Positions 35,665 to 44,149 of a DNA stretch of 64,000 bases are shown piece by piece. Below the pieces are notes generated by a model. It worked only from the letters and a program-made list of their open reading frames with translations. It had not been told where the DNA came from and did not search any database. The stretch's first letter is position 1, and each line of letters begins with the position of its first letter. Source of the stretch: CAIOHW01 sp964432565 (GTDB lineage: Bacteria; Bdellovibrionota; UBA1018); NCBI GenBank assembly GCA_964432565.1, contig CAYSOA010000005.1:32922-96921 (forward strand), given 5' to 3'. Position numbers and translations under genes: made by a program.

Positions 35665-36423
35665 ATGGACACTGCTCTCCCTCTGGCGCTCGCCGGCATG
35701 GTTGCGGGCCTGGTTGATGCCGTAGTCGGAGGCGGCGGGCTGATCACGCTGCCCTCGCTGATGCTGGTGCTCGGTTCAGGGCCGCTTGCCGTGGGATCGA
35801 ACAAGATTCCCGGAACCCTCGCGGCACTGTCGGCGCTGCTCGTCTACTGGCGCGGCGGACATCTCTGGGCTCGCACGGGAGCGGTCTTCTCGGCCGCGTT
35901 ATTTGTCGGTGCCTGGTGCGGGAGTGTCGCGTCGCCCCGGCTCCCTGCCGAGGCGTTCAAGGGGCTGCTGCTGGTGAGCGTTCCCCTCGTACTGGGAGTC
36001 GTCGTTTCGCGCCCCATCTGGATGCGGCGCGTAGAGGCACACGAGCAAAAGTCGGATGTTTTGACTCGTCGAAGCGTGTTGCGCCTGAGCGTGCTTGGTG
36101 GACTGGTCGGGTTCTATGATGGTGCCTGGGGCCCTGGCGGAGGGACCTTCATGTTTCTGGCTCTGCTCTTTGGAGCTGAAATCCCCCTTCTTCCGGCGAT
36201 GGCCACGGCCAAGCTCGCAAACGTCACTTCTGCCGGAGCGTCATTGATCAGCTACAGCCTGCAGGATCTGGTTTCGCCCGTCGAAGGATTGGCGGTGGCC
36301 TCGGGGGCCGTCGTCGGAGCGCTGATGGGTGCAAGGCTTGCCCGGCGAGCCGCCACTCAACTGGTTCGCCCCGCCCTGGTTGCGATTTCCGTTCTTCTGC
36401 TTCTCAGGGTCTTTCAGTCTTGA
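35665..36423 (+). CDS. TSUP (TauE/SafE-type) membrane transporter
   Basis: The protein has 252 residues and about eight helices. Two internally related halves each carry the TSUP glycine pattern: LVDAVVGGGGLITLPSL with GSNKIPGTLAAL, and LVGFYDGAWGPGGGTFMFLAL with TAKLANVTSAGASL. The family exports or takes up sulphur-containing or organic anions in the inner membrane. The substrate cannot be read from the sequence. The gene stands alone, divergent from the secreted protein at 35598. Confidence 0.88.
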   Translation: MDTALPLALAGMVAGLVDAVVGGGGLITLPSLMLVLGSGPLAVGSNKIPGTLAALSALLVYWRGGHLWARTGAVFSAALFVGAWCGSVASPRLPAEAFKGLLLVSVPLVLGVVVSRPIWMRRVEAHEQKSDVLTRRSVLRLSVLGGLVGFYDGAWGPGGGTFMFLALLFGAEIPLLPAMATAKLANVTSAGASLISYSLQDLVSPVEGLAVASGAVVGALMGARLARRAATQLVRPALVAISVLLLLRVFQS

Positions 36424-36452
36424 GCCCAACGCCCTACAATCAAGAGCGTTCC

Positions 36453-36469
36453 TTCAATTTAAAATTGAA
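36453..36469. promoter_or_regulatory. Perfect AT-rich inverted repeat upstream of yceI
   Basis: The arms TTCAATTT (36453-36460) and AAATTGAA (36462-36469) are perfect complements around one A. They lie 27 nt before the YceI start codon and just before its AGAGGAG ribosome binding site, so they should be close to or within the 5' leader. An operator is possible. The regulator is not identifiable. Confidence 0.4.
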
Positions 36470-36496
36470 CAACCCGTCTTAGAGGAGAACTCCCTA

Positions 36497-37078
36497 ATGA
36501 AGAAGCTTCTGTTTTTCGCTGCCCTGCTGGGTGCCTCGGTTCCTTCGGTGCGTGCTGCTGACTATGTCATCGATGGGGCGCACTCGAGCGCCAACTTCAA
36601 GATTCGTCACCTGATCGCCAAGGTCTCTGGAGGGTTCAACGACTTCTCGGGCGAGTTCTCGTTCGACGAGAAGAATCCGAAGGCTTTTACGGGAGGCTTT
36701 ACGATTCAGGCTTCGAGCATCAATACGAATAACGCCGATCGTGACAAGCACCTGCGAAGCCCCGATTTTTTCGACGCCGAAAAACATGCGACACTCACCT
36801 TCAAAGCCAAGTCGCTGAAGGCGGCGGGAAAGAACAAGTTCAAGTTGCTGGGCGACTTCACGATGCGAGGTGTGACGCGTCCTGTGACTTTTGACGTCGA
36901 GTACACCGGGTCCGGAAAGGATCCCTGGGGTAACGAGAAGGTGGGCTTTAGCGCGACCACCAAAATCAGCCGCAAAGATTTTGGAATGAGCTGGAACAAG
37001 ACGCTCGATACCGGCGGCATCCTGCTTGGCGACGATGTGGAGATCGATGTCCAGGTAGAAGGCAATGCCAAGAAGTAG
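36497..37078 (+). CDS. YceI-family periplasmic lipid-binding protein
   Basis: The protein has 193 residues. Signal peptide MKKLLFFAALLGASVPSVRA is followed by the YceI start DYVIDGAHSSANFKIRHL. The family hallmarks SSINTNNADRDKHLRSPDFFD, GDFTMRGVTRPVTFDVE and FGMSWNK are present. YceI proteins have a lipocalin-like barrel that binds isoprenoids such as polyprenyl quinones. The ATG at 36497 has AGAGGAG upstream. The next gene overlaps its end by 14 nt. Confidence 0.95.
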   Translation: MKKLLFFAALLGASVPSVRAADYVIDGAHSSANFKIRHLIAKVSGGFNDFSGEFSFDEKNPKAFTGGFTIQASSINTNNADRDKHLRSPDFFDAEKHATLTFKAKSLKAAGKNKFKLLGDFTMRGVTRPVTFDVEYTGSGKDPWGNEKVGFSATTKISRKDFGMSWNKTLDTGGILLGDDVEIDVQVEGNAKK

Positions 37079-37958
37079 GTCGTTGCAGAGTGTCGGAGTC
37101 GTGGGCGCAGCGCTGCTGGTTTTCGGCTGCGCCCAGATCCCACTTCGCCAGCCCGCCCAACAGGGGGCAACCTGCCCTCTTGCGGGCAGCGGTGAGACCA
37201 AGGGGGATTGTCCCTGGGCAGGCTGGGTTCGGGATTACGAGGCCGGCTTGGTGTCCGCCTCAGACCTTCCCGAAGAGATATCCAGCTCACTTGTGCGTGA
37301 CCGTTCGGATTCGGCCCTGCATGACGCCTGGGGTATGAGCCTGAACTTTGACTCGGGCGCGCGGGCAGAAATCGTCACCCGACGTGTGCTCGAGGAACTT
37401 GCCGCAAGATTCGGAGTGGCCCTTTCCTCGAGCGCAGGCCGAACCATCCAGCACGCGGGACTCATTCACACCTACGGGTATCTGCTCAGTAATCTTCAGA
37501 CCCCGTTTGGTTACAAGCGCGCTCGCTGGGTGGGTGGGGTGGTAGATCGGGGCCTGGGCCTCCCGGCCGGCACCCTGGGACCCGACCGCCGGGGCGAGAC
37601 CACACTCCTGTCGCGCGCAACGGCCTTGTTCATGCGCGTCGCAGCCCATCAGGATGCGGATCTGTGGCGGACCTGGGAGCGCCGGCTCGCAGCCCGCGCG
37701 GGCGACGATATTCGCCGGCTTCGGTTGCCGCCCATCTCACGAAAAACGGAGACCTATCGGCTGAAGTCAGGCGAGCGAGTCGAACTGGTGACGGATCTGG
37801 TCGAATTACCCCACGATTCAGCGGGGTCGCGCCTGTTGGTTTACTCTGTTCGACGCGGCCGGGAGATCCGGCTGATTACCGGGTTTCCAGTGGATTCCGG
37901 CTTTCGCGAGCGTCCAGGCAACCCGGCGCGTCCCCGCTACAATGCGTGGCTCGAGTAG
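37065..37958 (+). CDS. Predicted lipoprotein of unknown function
   Basis: The protein has 297 residues. A lipobox VFGC puts the lipidated Cys at position 22 (VGAALLVFGCAQIP). The mature part contains HTYGYLLSNLQTPFGYKRAR and a C-terminal domain with SGERVELVTDLVELPHDSAG (beta-rich). I do not recognise the family. It overlaps yceI by 14 nt, so cotranslation and a related envelope function are likely. Confidence 0.65.
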   Translation: MPRSRSLQSVGVVGAALLVFGCAQIPLRQPAQQGATCPLAGSGETKGDCPWAGWVRDYEAGLVSASDLPEEISSSLVRDRSDSALHDAWGMSLNFDSGARAEIVTRRVLEELAARFGVALSSSAGRTIQHAGLIHTYGYLLSNLQTPFGYKRARWVGGVVDRGLGLPAGTLGPDRRGETTLLSRATALFMRVAAHQDADLWRTWERRLAARAGDDIRRLRLPPISRKTETYRLKSGERVELVTDLVELPHDSAGSRLLVYSVRRGREIRLITGFPVDSGFRERPGNPARPRYNAWLE

Positions 37959-38024
37959 GGCTTTTGGCAAAAAACGGGATGAAAAACAGAAACCCCGCTG
38001 CTAGAGTGGGTTCGACCCTGTCGC

Positions 38025-38114
38025 GGAGAGATGGCCGAGTGGTCGAAGGCACACCCTTGCTAAGGGTGCAGGGGAGAAATCCCCTCGAGAGTTCGAATCT
38101 CTCTCTCTCCGCCA
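38025..38114 (+). tRNA. tRNA-Ser(GCU)
   Basis: The acceptor strands GGAGAGA (38025-38031) and TCTCTCC (38104-38110) pair, followed by G and an encoded CCA. The anticodon stem CACCC/GGGTG encloses TTGCTAA, giving anticodon GCT at 38059-38061, which reads AGC/AGU. The variable arm AGGGGA-GAAA-TCCCCT is long, as in all serine tRNAs. Confidence 0.97.
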
Positions 38115-38132
38115 CTTTTCATTCCTGTCCCA

Positions 38133-38981
38133 GTGAAGCTTTTTGACCGGAAGTTTGGAAACGCCTTCCTCGACTCCGTGCCCCTCGATCCGGGGGTGTA
38201 TCGCTATCTGGACGCCTCTGGAGAAATCCTCTACGTCGGCAAGGCGATTCGGCTCAGGCGCAGGCTACAGCAGTACCGCAACGCCACGCGCCTGAAGCGC
38301 CATCGTAAGATGCGCGAGATCCTCCGTGCCGCGGCCTCGCTCGAATTTGAAACCTGTGTTGACCATCGGACGGCCTGCCTTCTGGAGCTGAAGCAGATTC
38401 AGGAATGGCGCCCCCGGTTCAATGTGGCCTCCGCCTACTCTTTTCTTTACCCCTTTGTTGGGGTTCGGCAGGGCGAAGGAGGTCGGCTGGAGCTTTTCCT
38501 GACTTCGGACATCGGCAGGCTGCAGGATCAGTCGGAAGTCTCGTGGCATGGGGCGTTTCGTTCGCGCTACTGGGCCAGACAGCTCTTCGAGGGGCTGGAC
38601 GAGCTTCTCGGGTATGTCGCTCACCGCGTTTCATCAGCAAAGCGCGTGGTGCCTCGAACGCGCGGGGTCTGGGTGCTCGAGTTCAGGGCGGTTCCCCGAG
38701 CGGTCGGACGTGAGCTCGAAGGGTTTCTTTCGGGCCGACCGGAGAATACGTTTCTGGCTGAGTTGTCCCTGTTACTTCTTGAAAACGCGGGGGCACGCAT
38801 TCGGCGTTCGGAAATTCAAGAGCTGCTTCGCAATCAAGAGCGGTTTTGGAAAAATGAATGCGCTCGCCTTCATCGTGCCCGGCTTGCAGTCGGATGTAGC
38901 GAGTATCCCGTGGCCCAGCATCGGCGGGATGAGATCTTTCTGGTCGAAAGACTAGGCTGCGCGCCGGGCCTTGGCCGGTAG
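38133..38981 (+). CDS. GIY-YIG nuclease-domain protein (UvrC/Cho-like N-terminus)
   Basis: The protein has 282 residues and a GTG start. Residues about 18-100 form a GIY-YIG domain: PGVYRYLDASGEILYVGKAI with the catalytic Tyr pair, Arg in LRRRLQQY, and Glu in ACLLELKQIQEWRPRFN. This is the arrangement of the UvrC and Cho N-terminal nuclease. The C-terminal 180 residues are not recognised and lack the UvrC RNase H-like and HhH parts. A DNA-repair or DNA-processing nuclease is likely. Its last 30 nt overlap the convergent chemoreceptor gene. Confidence 0.8.
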   Translation: MKLFDRKFGNAFLDSVPLDPGVYRYLDASGEILYVGKAIRLRRRLQQYRNATRLKRHRKMREILRAAASLEFETCVDHRTACLLELKQIQEWRPRFNVASAYSFLYPFVGVRQGEGGRLELFLTSDIGRLQDQSEVSWHGAFRSRYWARQLFEGLDELLGYVAHRVSSAKRVVPRTRGVWVLEFRAVPRAVGRELEGFLSGRPENTFLAELSLLLLENAGARIRRSEIQELLRNQERFWKNECARLHRARLAVGCSEYPVAQHRRDEIFLVERLGCAPGLGR

Positions 38982-40937
38982 AGATGGCTTTCGAGAATGT
39001 GGCAGAACCTCGCTGACCTGCTGTTCGCGGGCCGGGGGCTTTCGCGTCCGGTTGCGTGCCAGGGAGGGGCCAGGGGGCGGCAGTTCCGGAGCCTTGGGCA
39101 CCGCAGTTGCTGTGGGGTCGTGGTCGACTGAGAGTTCCCGAATCTGGGTCAGGGTTGCGTCGATTCCTTCTGTACCAGTCGGAGAGCGAGTGAACTCTGC
39201 GAGAGTTTGTCGCGAACGCTGATCGAGCTCATCCAAATGGGAGTGCAACTGCGAGAGGAGCTGCCCCTGGTCCTCTCGACGCAGATGAAGCTCGTGGGAG
39301 GCTTCGCCGGCAATGGCGGAATTTTCGAGAATCACGCGAATGGACTCCTGAAGCCTTCGAATCGAGTTCCGCTGGGTCTCGATCAACTGACTCAGGCGGG
39401 TTTGCACGATTTGAGGGGCAGCGTGTGCGACCTCTGGCCGATGCTTCGAGCCCTCGCTTGGGCTGGAAAGGGTGTCGAGATTCGTGGGGGCCTCTTCGAG
39501 GGCCCTGGCCAACTGCTTGGCGGAGTCGGCGGAAATTCGAGCGAGGTTAGCCAGTTCTTCTGCCACCAGGGCGATTCCCCGCCCACCCTCGCCGACGCGA
39601 TCAGCCTCTACAGCGGCATTGAACGACAGCAGCTTGGTCTGAAAGGCGAACTCTCCGAACGAACCGGCCTGCTCGCGGACCCGATCGATCCAGTCATGCA
39701 AGGGCTTGAGTGCCTCGCCATTCCAGGTGATCGCTGCGGTGGCCGGTTCTGCTGCAGGAGATGGCGCGGCGACCGAACCTGCCAGTGTCTCGACTGCGGG
39801 AATGTCTTCGAGAGAGGCGGAAAGCCCCTCGAGAACGACTCGAGCCTGCTCGGCCGAGATCTGCAGCCCACTGGCGGATTTCTCGATCAGCCCGAGGACC
39901 GGAGATATCTCGAGGTGTGCCTGATGCAACGCCTGAAAGGGCGTACCCATCTGCTGGACCTTTTTCGTACAGCCGGTGATGTTCTCCGCATGTCGAACAC
40001 CTAGTTCGCGTCCCTTCTGGATTCCGTGCTCGATGGTGGAAATCTCATCCAGAATTCGGTCAAAGCGGGTGCGATAGCCAGAGGAGATCGTTCCGAACGA
40101 GAAGAGAAAGAAGCCCAGAGTCACCAGGCAGGTTCCGGCGATCACCGCCCAGTTCCACACCGGGAGGGTCGAGCTCATGGGAGCTGAAGAGACCAGAATC
40201 ATCCACTCGAGTCCCGCCGTGGTCCCAATCGGGGAATAGCCCCACAGTCCGGTGGCGTCCTGGTGCGCGCCAGCGGCGCGTCTGGAGAGCGCTCCAAACA
40301 ACTCCACCGAAAGACCCGGAACAGAGGCCTGTGAGGTCACCGGATGAGTGAAGATCTGAATCTTTTCGTTTCGTCGCGACTCGGTCTGAAGCAGGGATTC
40401 GAGCTTTCGTATGCTGACCTGTCCGGCGATCACGCCCGGCCCATTGCCTCGCACTGATGAAGCAGGAACTGCAAGAGACAGAACGCCATCTCGCACGTCT
40501 GCGCCAAAGGCACCCGAACGCGTCACCGAGCTCTGCCGAAGGACTTCGCGAAACCAGCCTTCACCCGAGAAGTCTTCGAACTCGGACTGGTCGATCGCAG
40601 ACGAGGCGACGAGGCGGCCCTGGTTGTCGGCGATGAGAATCCGCTCGAAGAAATCATCGACGCCGGCGTAGAGTGCGAGCGCGTCTGAGGCTTCCTTGCG
40701 TATCCCTGCTGCAAGCCGGCTTTTCGCGAGCCCCTGAAGGGCCCGAAGCTCTGCGCCGAGCTTCTGGTTGATTCGCTCTGAGAGTTCGGCCGTATGGATG
40801 GCAAGTTGCGACTGGGTGAAGCGAAGTCGCTGATCGTGGCTGGCATGAAAGCCCAGCCAGACCCCTGTGCCGATGGACAGGATGACCAGTGCGGTCGCCG
40901 TGTAGCGCAGCCATTTGGGGTGTCGAGGAGTGATCAT
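38952..40937 (-). CDS. Methyl-accepting chemotaxis protein
   Basis: The protein has 661 residues. A membrane helix at about 9-32 and a second at 259-284 flank a 225-residue periplasmic dCache-like sensor region (ILIADNQGRLVASSAI, GVLSLAVPAS). The cytoplasmic signalling tip is visible at about 433-470 (LLSFNAAVEADRVGEGGRG, then ALVAEELANLA), the hairpin that contacts CheA and CheW. The coiled coil is long and the linker carries Pro-rich insertions, so the methylation region is not obvious. The ligand is unknown. Its ATG overlaps the cheW stop, so the two are cotranscribed. Confidence 0.9.
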   Translation of the reverse strand: MITPRHPKWLRYTATALVILSIGTGVWLGFHASHDQRLRFTQSQLAIHTAELSERINQKLGAELRALQGLAKSRLAAGIRKEASDALALYAGVDDFFERILIADNQGRLVASSAIDQSEFEDFSGEGWFREVLRQSSVTRSGAFGADVRDGVLSLAVPASSVRGNGPGVIAGQVSIRKLESLLQTESRRNEKIQIFTHPVTSQASVPGLSVELFGALSRRAAGAHQDATGLWGYSPIGTTAGLEWMILVSSAPMSSTLPVWNWAVIAGTCLVTLGFFLFSFGTISSGYRTRFDRILDEISTIEHGIQKGRELGVRHAENITGCTKKVQQMGTPFQALHQAHLEISPVLGLIEKSASGLQISAEQARVVLEGLSASLEDIPAVETLAGSVAAPSPAAEPATAAITWNGEALKPLHDWIDRVREQAGSFGEFAFQTKLLSFNAAVEADRVGEGGRGIALVAEELANLARISADSAKQLARALEEAPTNLDTLSSPSEGSKHRPEVAHAAPQIVQTRLSQLIETQRNSIRRLQESIRVILENSAIAGEASHELHLRREDQGQLLSQLHSHLDELDQRSRQTLAEFTRSPTGTEGIDATLTQIRELSVDHDPTATAVPKAPELPPPGPSLARNRTRKPPAREQQVSEVLPHSRKPSLPAKARRAA

Positions 40938-41422
40938 GCGGCAGTTTTCTGCACGGCCGTAGCCGTCGCTTTTTCCTCCGCATTGAGAACCCGCTCGGGG
41001 TTGATGACTAAGACCATGGTCTCTCGAAGATGAAACAGCCCTTCAATGAACTGCGGGGTGGCGACTCTGCCGTTTCGAGGCACTTCGACGAACTGTTCGG
41101 GGGCGGGTGCGAAGACGGCCTGAATCCCGTCAACCAGCAGGCCGAGCGTCATGTCATCAAGTGTGCAGATCACGACCGCCTGTTCGGGCAACTGATCCTG
41201 ACTCGAGAGATCGAGTTTGATTCGAAGGTCTACGACGGGAATGGCACGGCCTCGAACATGGGCCAGTCCCTTGAAGTAGTCGGGCATCATCGGGATTCGG
41301 GTCACCCGAGGAAGAGGAATGACTTCGCGCACGAGGGTCAGCGGAATGGCATAGTCCTCGGATCCCAGACGAAACTGTAGGAACCGCGACTTCAGTGCTC
41401 TTTCCAGAAACGGCGCACTCAT
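40934..41422 (-). CDS. cheW: CheW-type chemotaxis coupling protein
   Basis: The protein has 162 residues and one CheW domain: RFLQFRLGSEDYAIPLTLVRE, then GLAHVRGRAIPVVDLRIKL and LGLLVDGIQAVF. It links chemoreceptors to the CheA kinase. The ATG at 41422 is preceded by AAGGGG. The receptor gene directly follows, and a sigma-28-like promoter lies upstream. Confidence 0.93.
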   Translation of the reverse strand: MSAPFLERALKSRFLQFRLGSEDYAIPLTLVREVIPLPRVTRIPMMPDYFKGLAHVRGRAIPVVDLRIKLDLSSQDQLPEQAVVICTLDDMTLGLLVDGIQAVFAPAPEQFVEVPRNGRVATPQFIEGLFHLRETMVLVINPERVLNAEEKATATAVQKTAA

Positions 41423-41446
41423 TTTGACATTCCCCTTCTCACTGGC

Positions 41447-41473
41447 TTATCGGAACGACGGGCGCCGGCTTTA
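41447..41473 (-). promoter_or_regulatory. Sigma-28 (FliA)-type promoter for cheW-mcp
   Basis: On the minus strand, TAAA is followed by 15 nt and then TCCGATAA, one base from the flagellar sigma-28 consensus TAAA-N15-GCCGATAA. The -10-like element ends 25 nt before the cheW start codon. This ties the operon to the flagellar regulon, and so indicates a motile organism. A TTGACA (minus strand, 41484-41489) further upstream could be an alternative housekeeping -35. Confidence 0.7.
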
Positions 41474-41687
41474 AGGTCTTTTTTGTCAAAAATTTGACGG
41501 GCCGTGGAGTCTGTCTGGTGCCGGCTGGCACCCGGGGCGGTCGCGGCGGCGACCGAATTCACGTGCCTGCTCGGGCAGTTCTGTGTCTTACAGGACTTCA
41601 AACGGCGATCAGTAGCGCCAAGGTGTTGACGTTACCTCAAAAGTGACTTGAAGGATTTGGAATAACTCGACGAAATCTGGCCTGTTT

Positions 41688-42290
41688 TCAGCCGCCCTCA
41701 AAAACCCGGTCCTGCAGGCGCCGCAGCTCGAGAGCGAAGTCCTGAACGAGAAGCCGTGCCGGAGACGGGCTCGTAAGGCGCGAGGAAAGGAGTTTGAGGA
41801 TCTCCTTGCCATACCAGGCGTGGTTCATGGCGTGGCTGGGGCGTCGGCGCCACACCTCGGCGGGCGGGGCGGTACGAAGTTCGGCGGCCAGCTCGGTCAG
41901 CTCGTGAAGCTCCTCGCATCCGACCACCAGCAGCGCCTCAGGGGGCACCTGTTGAAGCTTTGACAGGTAGGCCTTTTTCGTCAGCTCCCACCGGTGCTTC
42001 TCCATCAGTTCCGGAGGGAGTTCTGGGGAAAGCTCAGGATCGGTGAAGGCGCCGACAAGCGCGGCGACAGCAGGACCGAACTCTCCTTCGATATCCTGAA
42101 GCGAGATTTCGCCCAGCCCGGGGGTGTCGTGCAGTAGAGCTGCGGCGATCTGTTCCTCAGTTCCCCCAAAGCGAACAACCAGCGAGGCCGTGGCCATGGG
42201 GTGGCTGAGAAACGGAGTGATCCCATCGAGCCGGAACTGCCCGGCATGGGCGCGCTCGGCCCACGCAATGGCACGTGAAAGCAGGCTCAT
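41688..42290 (-). CDS. HD-domain protein (RelA/SpoT-HD or phosphohydrolase-like)
   Basis: The protein has 200 residues. RAHAGQFRLDGITPFLSHPM followed by AAALLHDTPG gives the H...HD metal-binding pattern of SpoT-like HD phosphohydrolases, and a later Asp is in the helical region. Such proteins hydrolyse (p)ppGpp or other nucleotides, but the synthetase domain is absent and the substrate is not certain. The ATG at 42290 overlaps the stop of the upstream membrane-protein gene. About 210 nt between its end and the sigma-28 promoter at 41447-41473 hold no visible gene. Confidence 0.78.
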   Translation of the reverse strand: MSLLSRAIAWAERAHAGQFRLDGITPFLSHPMATASLVVRFGGTEEQIAAALLHDTPGLGEISLQDIEGEFGPAVAALVGAFTDPELSPELPPELMEKHRWELTKKAYLSKLQQVPPEALLVVGCEELHELTELAAELRTAPPAEVWRRRPSHAMNHAWYGKEILKLLSSRLTSPSPARLLVQDFALELRRLQDRVFEGG

Positions 42291-42616
42291 GGCATCACCC
42301 AGCGGTGGATGAAGTAGGCCGCCGTCAGCAGCGCCACCCCCGAAGCGTAGAGTGCCCCAAACCCCAGCCGAAGCCTGTCGGCCAGCAAAAAGGGAATGAA
42401 GAAGGTGAGCGAAAGGGGAACGCTCACGAGAATGCTTCGAGCGAACTCCACCGACTTTGCCGAGTCGCGATGTTCGGCCTGGGTGAATAGCAGGGCAATC
42501 ATCGAAGAAATCGGCAGCGCAATGATCCATCCCGCGAGTCGAGGATTCCTTCCTGCAAGCCAGGACGAACCGGTGATGACCGAGACCGAGATGGCGATTT
42601 TCAGTAGCGGCAGCAT
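42287..42616 (-). CDS. Small integral membrane protein
   Basis: The protein has about 109 residues and four predicted helices: LLKIAISVSVITGSSWLAG, WIIALPISSMIALLF, ILVSVPLSLTFFIPFLLA and LYASGVALLTAAYF. No soluble domain and no motif I can name. The start is placed at the ATG giving MLPLLKIAI, because GGGGAGG lies just upstream; an in-frame TTG at 42670 is weaker. It is coupled to the HD-domain gene by a 4-nt overlap. Confidence 0.6.
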   Translation of the reverse strand: MLPLLKIAISVSVITGSSWLAGRNPRLAGWIIALPISSMIALLFTQAEHRDSAKSVEFARSILVSVPLSLTFFIPFLLADRLRLGFGALYASGVALLTAAYFIHRWVMP

Positions 42617-42629
42617 GAGAGACCTCCCC

Positions 42630-43808
42630 TTACTGAACCTTTTTTCCCGGCCGGGGGGTCGTCGTGGCAAGCACTCTCAGGCCGTCGAGCTTCCTGGTGG
42701 CAGATTCCGGCAGCTGAGTGCCACCCGAGCCACTGTAGCCCGCGATGATGCTTTGCTCCAACTGCCTGAAGCACGACTCTGCCGTCTTGGTATGCGGAGC
42801 GCGGTTGATGCACGCTTCGAAGTACACTTCGCCGAGGTTCCAGAGTTCGAAATCACGAAGCACCTCGTAGGATTGACCGAGGCGAAACAGGGCATCGGCA
42901 CTGAGAGGGCCATCTGGGGCCACTTGAAGCTGCTGATGCAGCATGGATGTGGCGCGCAGGTAAAGAATGTCGCCGCTACGATCCATCGGGTAGCGTTGTG
43001 CGGCGCGTGCCAGCTCGAGCAGTCGGTGTGCCTCGGCGTTGAGCTGACTCTCGGTCGAGGGCCGAGTCTTCTTGGCGACCTTTTCCGCCTTCCAGGCTTC
43101 CAGCGAGCGCTTCCAGTCGCGAATGTCCAGTCGAGTGAACTGCGGAACCCCCGGTGCCGCCGTGGCCCGTTCGAGTAGCGACAGTGCCTTGCTCGGATCG
43201 CGTTCGATGCGAACGGTAATGGCCAGCGCGAACCTCAGGGCCCGGTTCCAGTCCAGGGGGCGTTTCTTGGCGAACTCGTCATCGCCGAGGATCTTGTCGA
43301 GTGTGGCAAGGGCCGCCTCAAACGAGCGTCCGGCTGCAAGCAGTTCGACCTGCTGAAAGAGCGGCAGACCCTCCGCAAAACCCGTCGAGAAGTCCCAGCT
43401 CAGCTTCGAGCCGGCGGCCGACCGTGAGTGGCACGCAATGCAGGTGCTGGCCATGTTGCGAAACAGGCTGCGTGCGTAGTCGCGATGGCCGGAGCGATAG
43501 GCCTCCTGGGCTCGGCGTGCTTCGTCCTGCAGGAGGGCGCCAAAGATGCCCACGCTCGGATCGGGATCGGGAGCTTTTCCGCGCATCTTGGCTGCATCGT
43601 GCGCACTTTTCGCCAGGTTCTCAGCGGCAGTTTCAATGCGGGCGGTGTTCTTGGGGTCGTTGAAACGAGCCTCGTCGACGGTCAGAACTAAAAGTTCCTG
43701 AAGCGACAAGAACAGTGACTGCATGTTCTTGGTCCATGGCGTGGCCGAAGCAAGGGAAGAAGTGAGCAGAAGCGTGCCGATCACGGAGAGCAGGATCTTT
43801 CGGTTCAT
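42630..43808 (-). CDS. Periplasmic monohaem c-type cytochrome with helical repeat C-terminus
   Basis: The protein has 392 residues. A signal peptide (LLSVIGTLLLTSSLASA) is followed by a helical segment ending in STCIACHSR. This is a CxxCH haem motif at Cys123-Cys126-His127, in the arrangement of the four-helix cytochrome c' fold. The remaining 250 residues are TPR-like helices, such as RSFEAALATLDKILGDDEFA and LSADALFRLGQSYEVLRDFE. The role is probably electron transfer or haem-based sensing in the periplasm. The fusion is unusual and no named family is assigned. It is divergent from tatA. Confidence 0.75.
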   Translation of the reverse strand: MNRKILLSVIGTLLLTSSLASATPWTKNMQSLFLSLQELLVLTVDEARFNDPKNTARIETAAENLAKSAHDAAKMRGKAPDPDPSVGIFGALLQDEARRAQEAYRSGHRDYARSLFRNMASTCIACHSRSAAGSKLSWDFSTGFAEGLPLFQQVELLAAGRSFEAALATLDKILGDDEFAKKRPLDWNRALRFALAITVRIERDPSKALSLLERATAAPGVPQFTRLDIRDWKRSLEAWKAEKVAKKTRPSTESQLNAEAHRLLELARAAQRYPMDRSGDILYLRATSMLHQQLQVAPDGPLSADALFRLGQSYEVLRDFELWNLGEVYFEACINRAPHTKTAESCFRQLEQSIIAGYSGSGGTQLPESATRKLDGLRVLATTTPRPGKKVQ

Positions 43809-43884
43809 GACTCTAATCCATCAAACCCCGCGCGCTACCGCAAGAAGCGAGTGGCGTCATGGACAGGATCTCGGAGGACATGTT

Positions 43885-44094
43885 ATGTCTCGACGCATGT
43901 TCGGACTCAGCCTGGGACACCTGATCATTCTCGCCTTCGTGGTTTTGCTTTTCGGCTATCGCCGTCTGCCGGAACTGGGATCAGCCCTGGGCAAGGGGAT
44001 GGCTGCCTTCAAAAAGGGTCTTGAGGGCAAGGATGAGCAGGATCGTCTTGCCGACGGCTCGCGTTCGGACCGTGACGATCGGCATCAGTCCTGA
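43885..44094 (+). CDS. tatA: Twin-arginine translocase subunit TatA
   Basis: The protein has 69 residues. LSLGHLIILAFVVLLFGYRR gives the short membrane helix, followed by the FG hinge, RLPELGSALGKGMAAFKKGL amphipathic helix and an acidic tail. TatA forms the pore for folded proteins. GGAGGA precedes the ATG at 43885. A longer frame from 43723 covers the divergent promoter and is not used. No tatB or tatC is next to it. Confidence 0.92.
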   Translation: MSRRMFGLSLGHLIILAFVVLLFGYRRLPELGSALGKGMAAFKKGLEGKDEQDRLADGSRSDRDDRHQS

Positions 44095-44149
44095 GCTTGG
44101 TGGCATCCGGCCTTGACCGGTTGCCCGCACGCCCCCTACTCTCTCGCCC

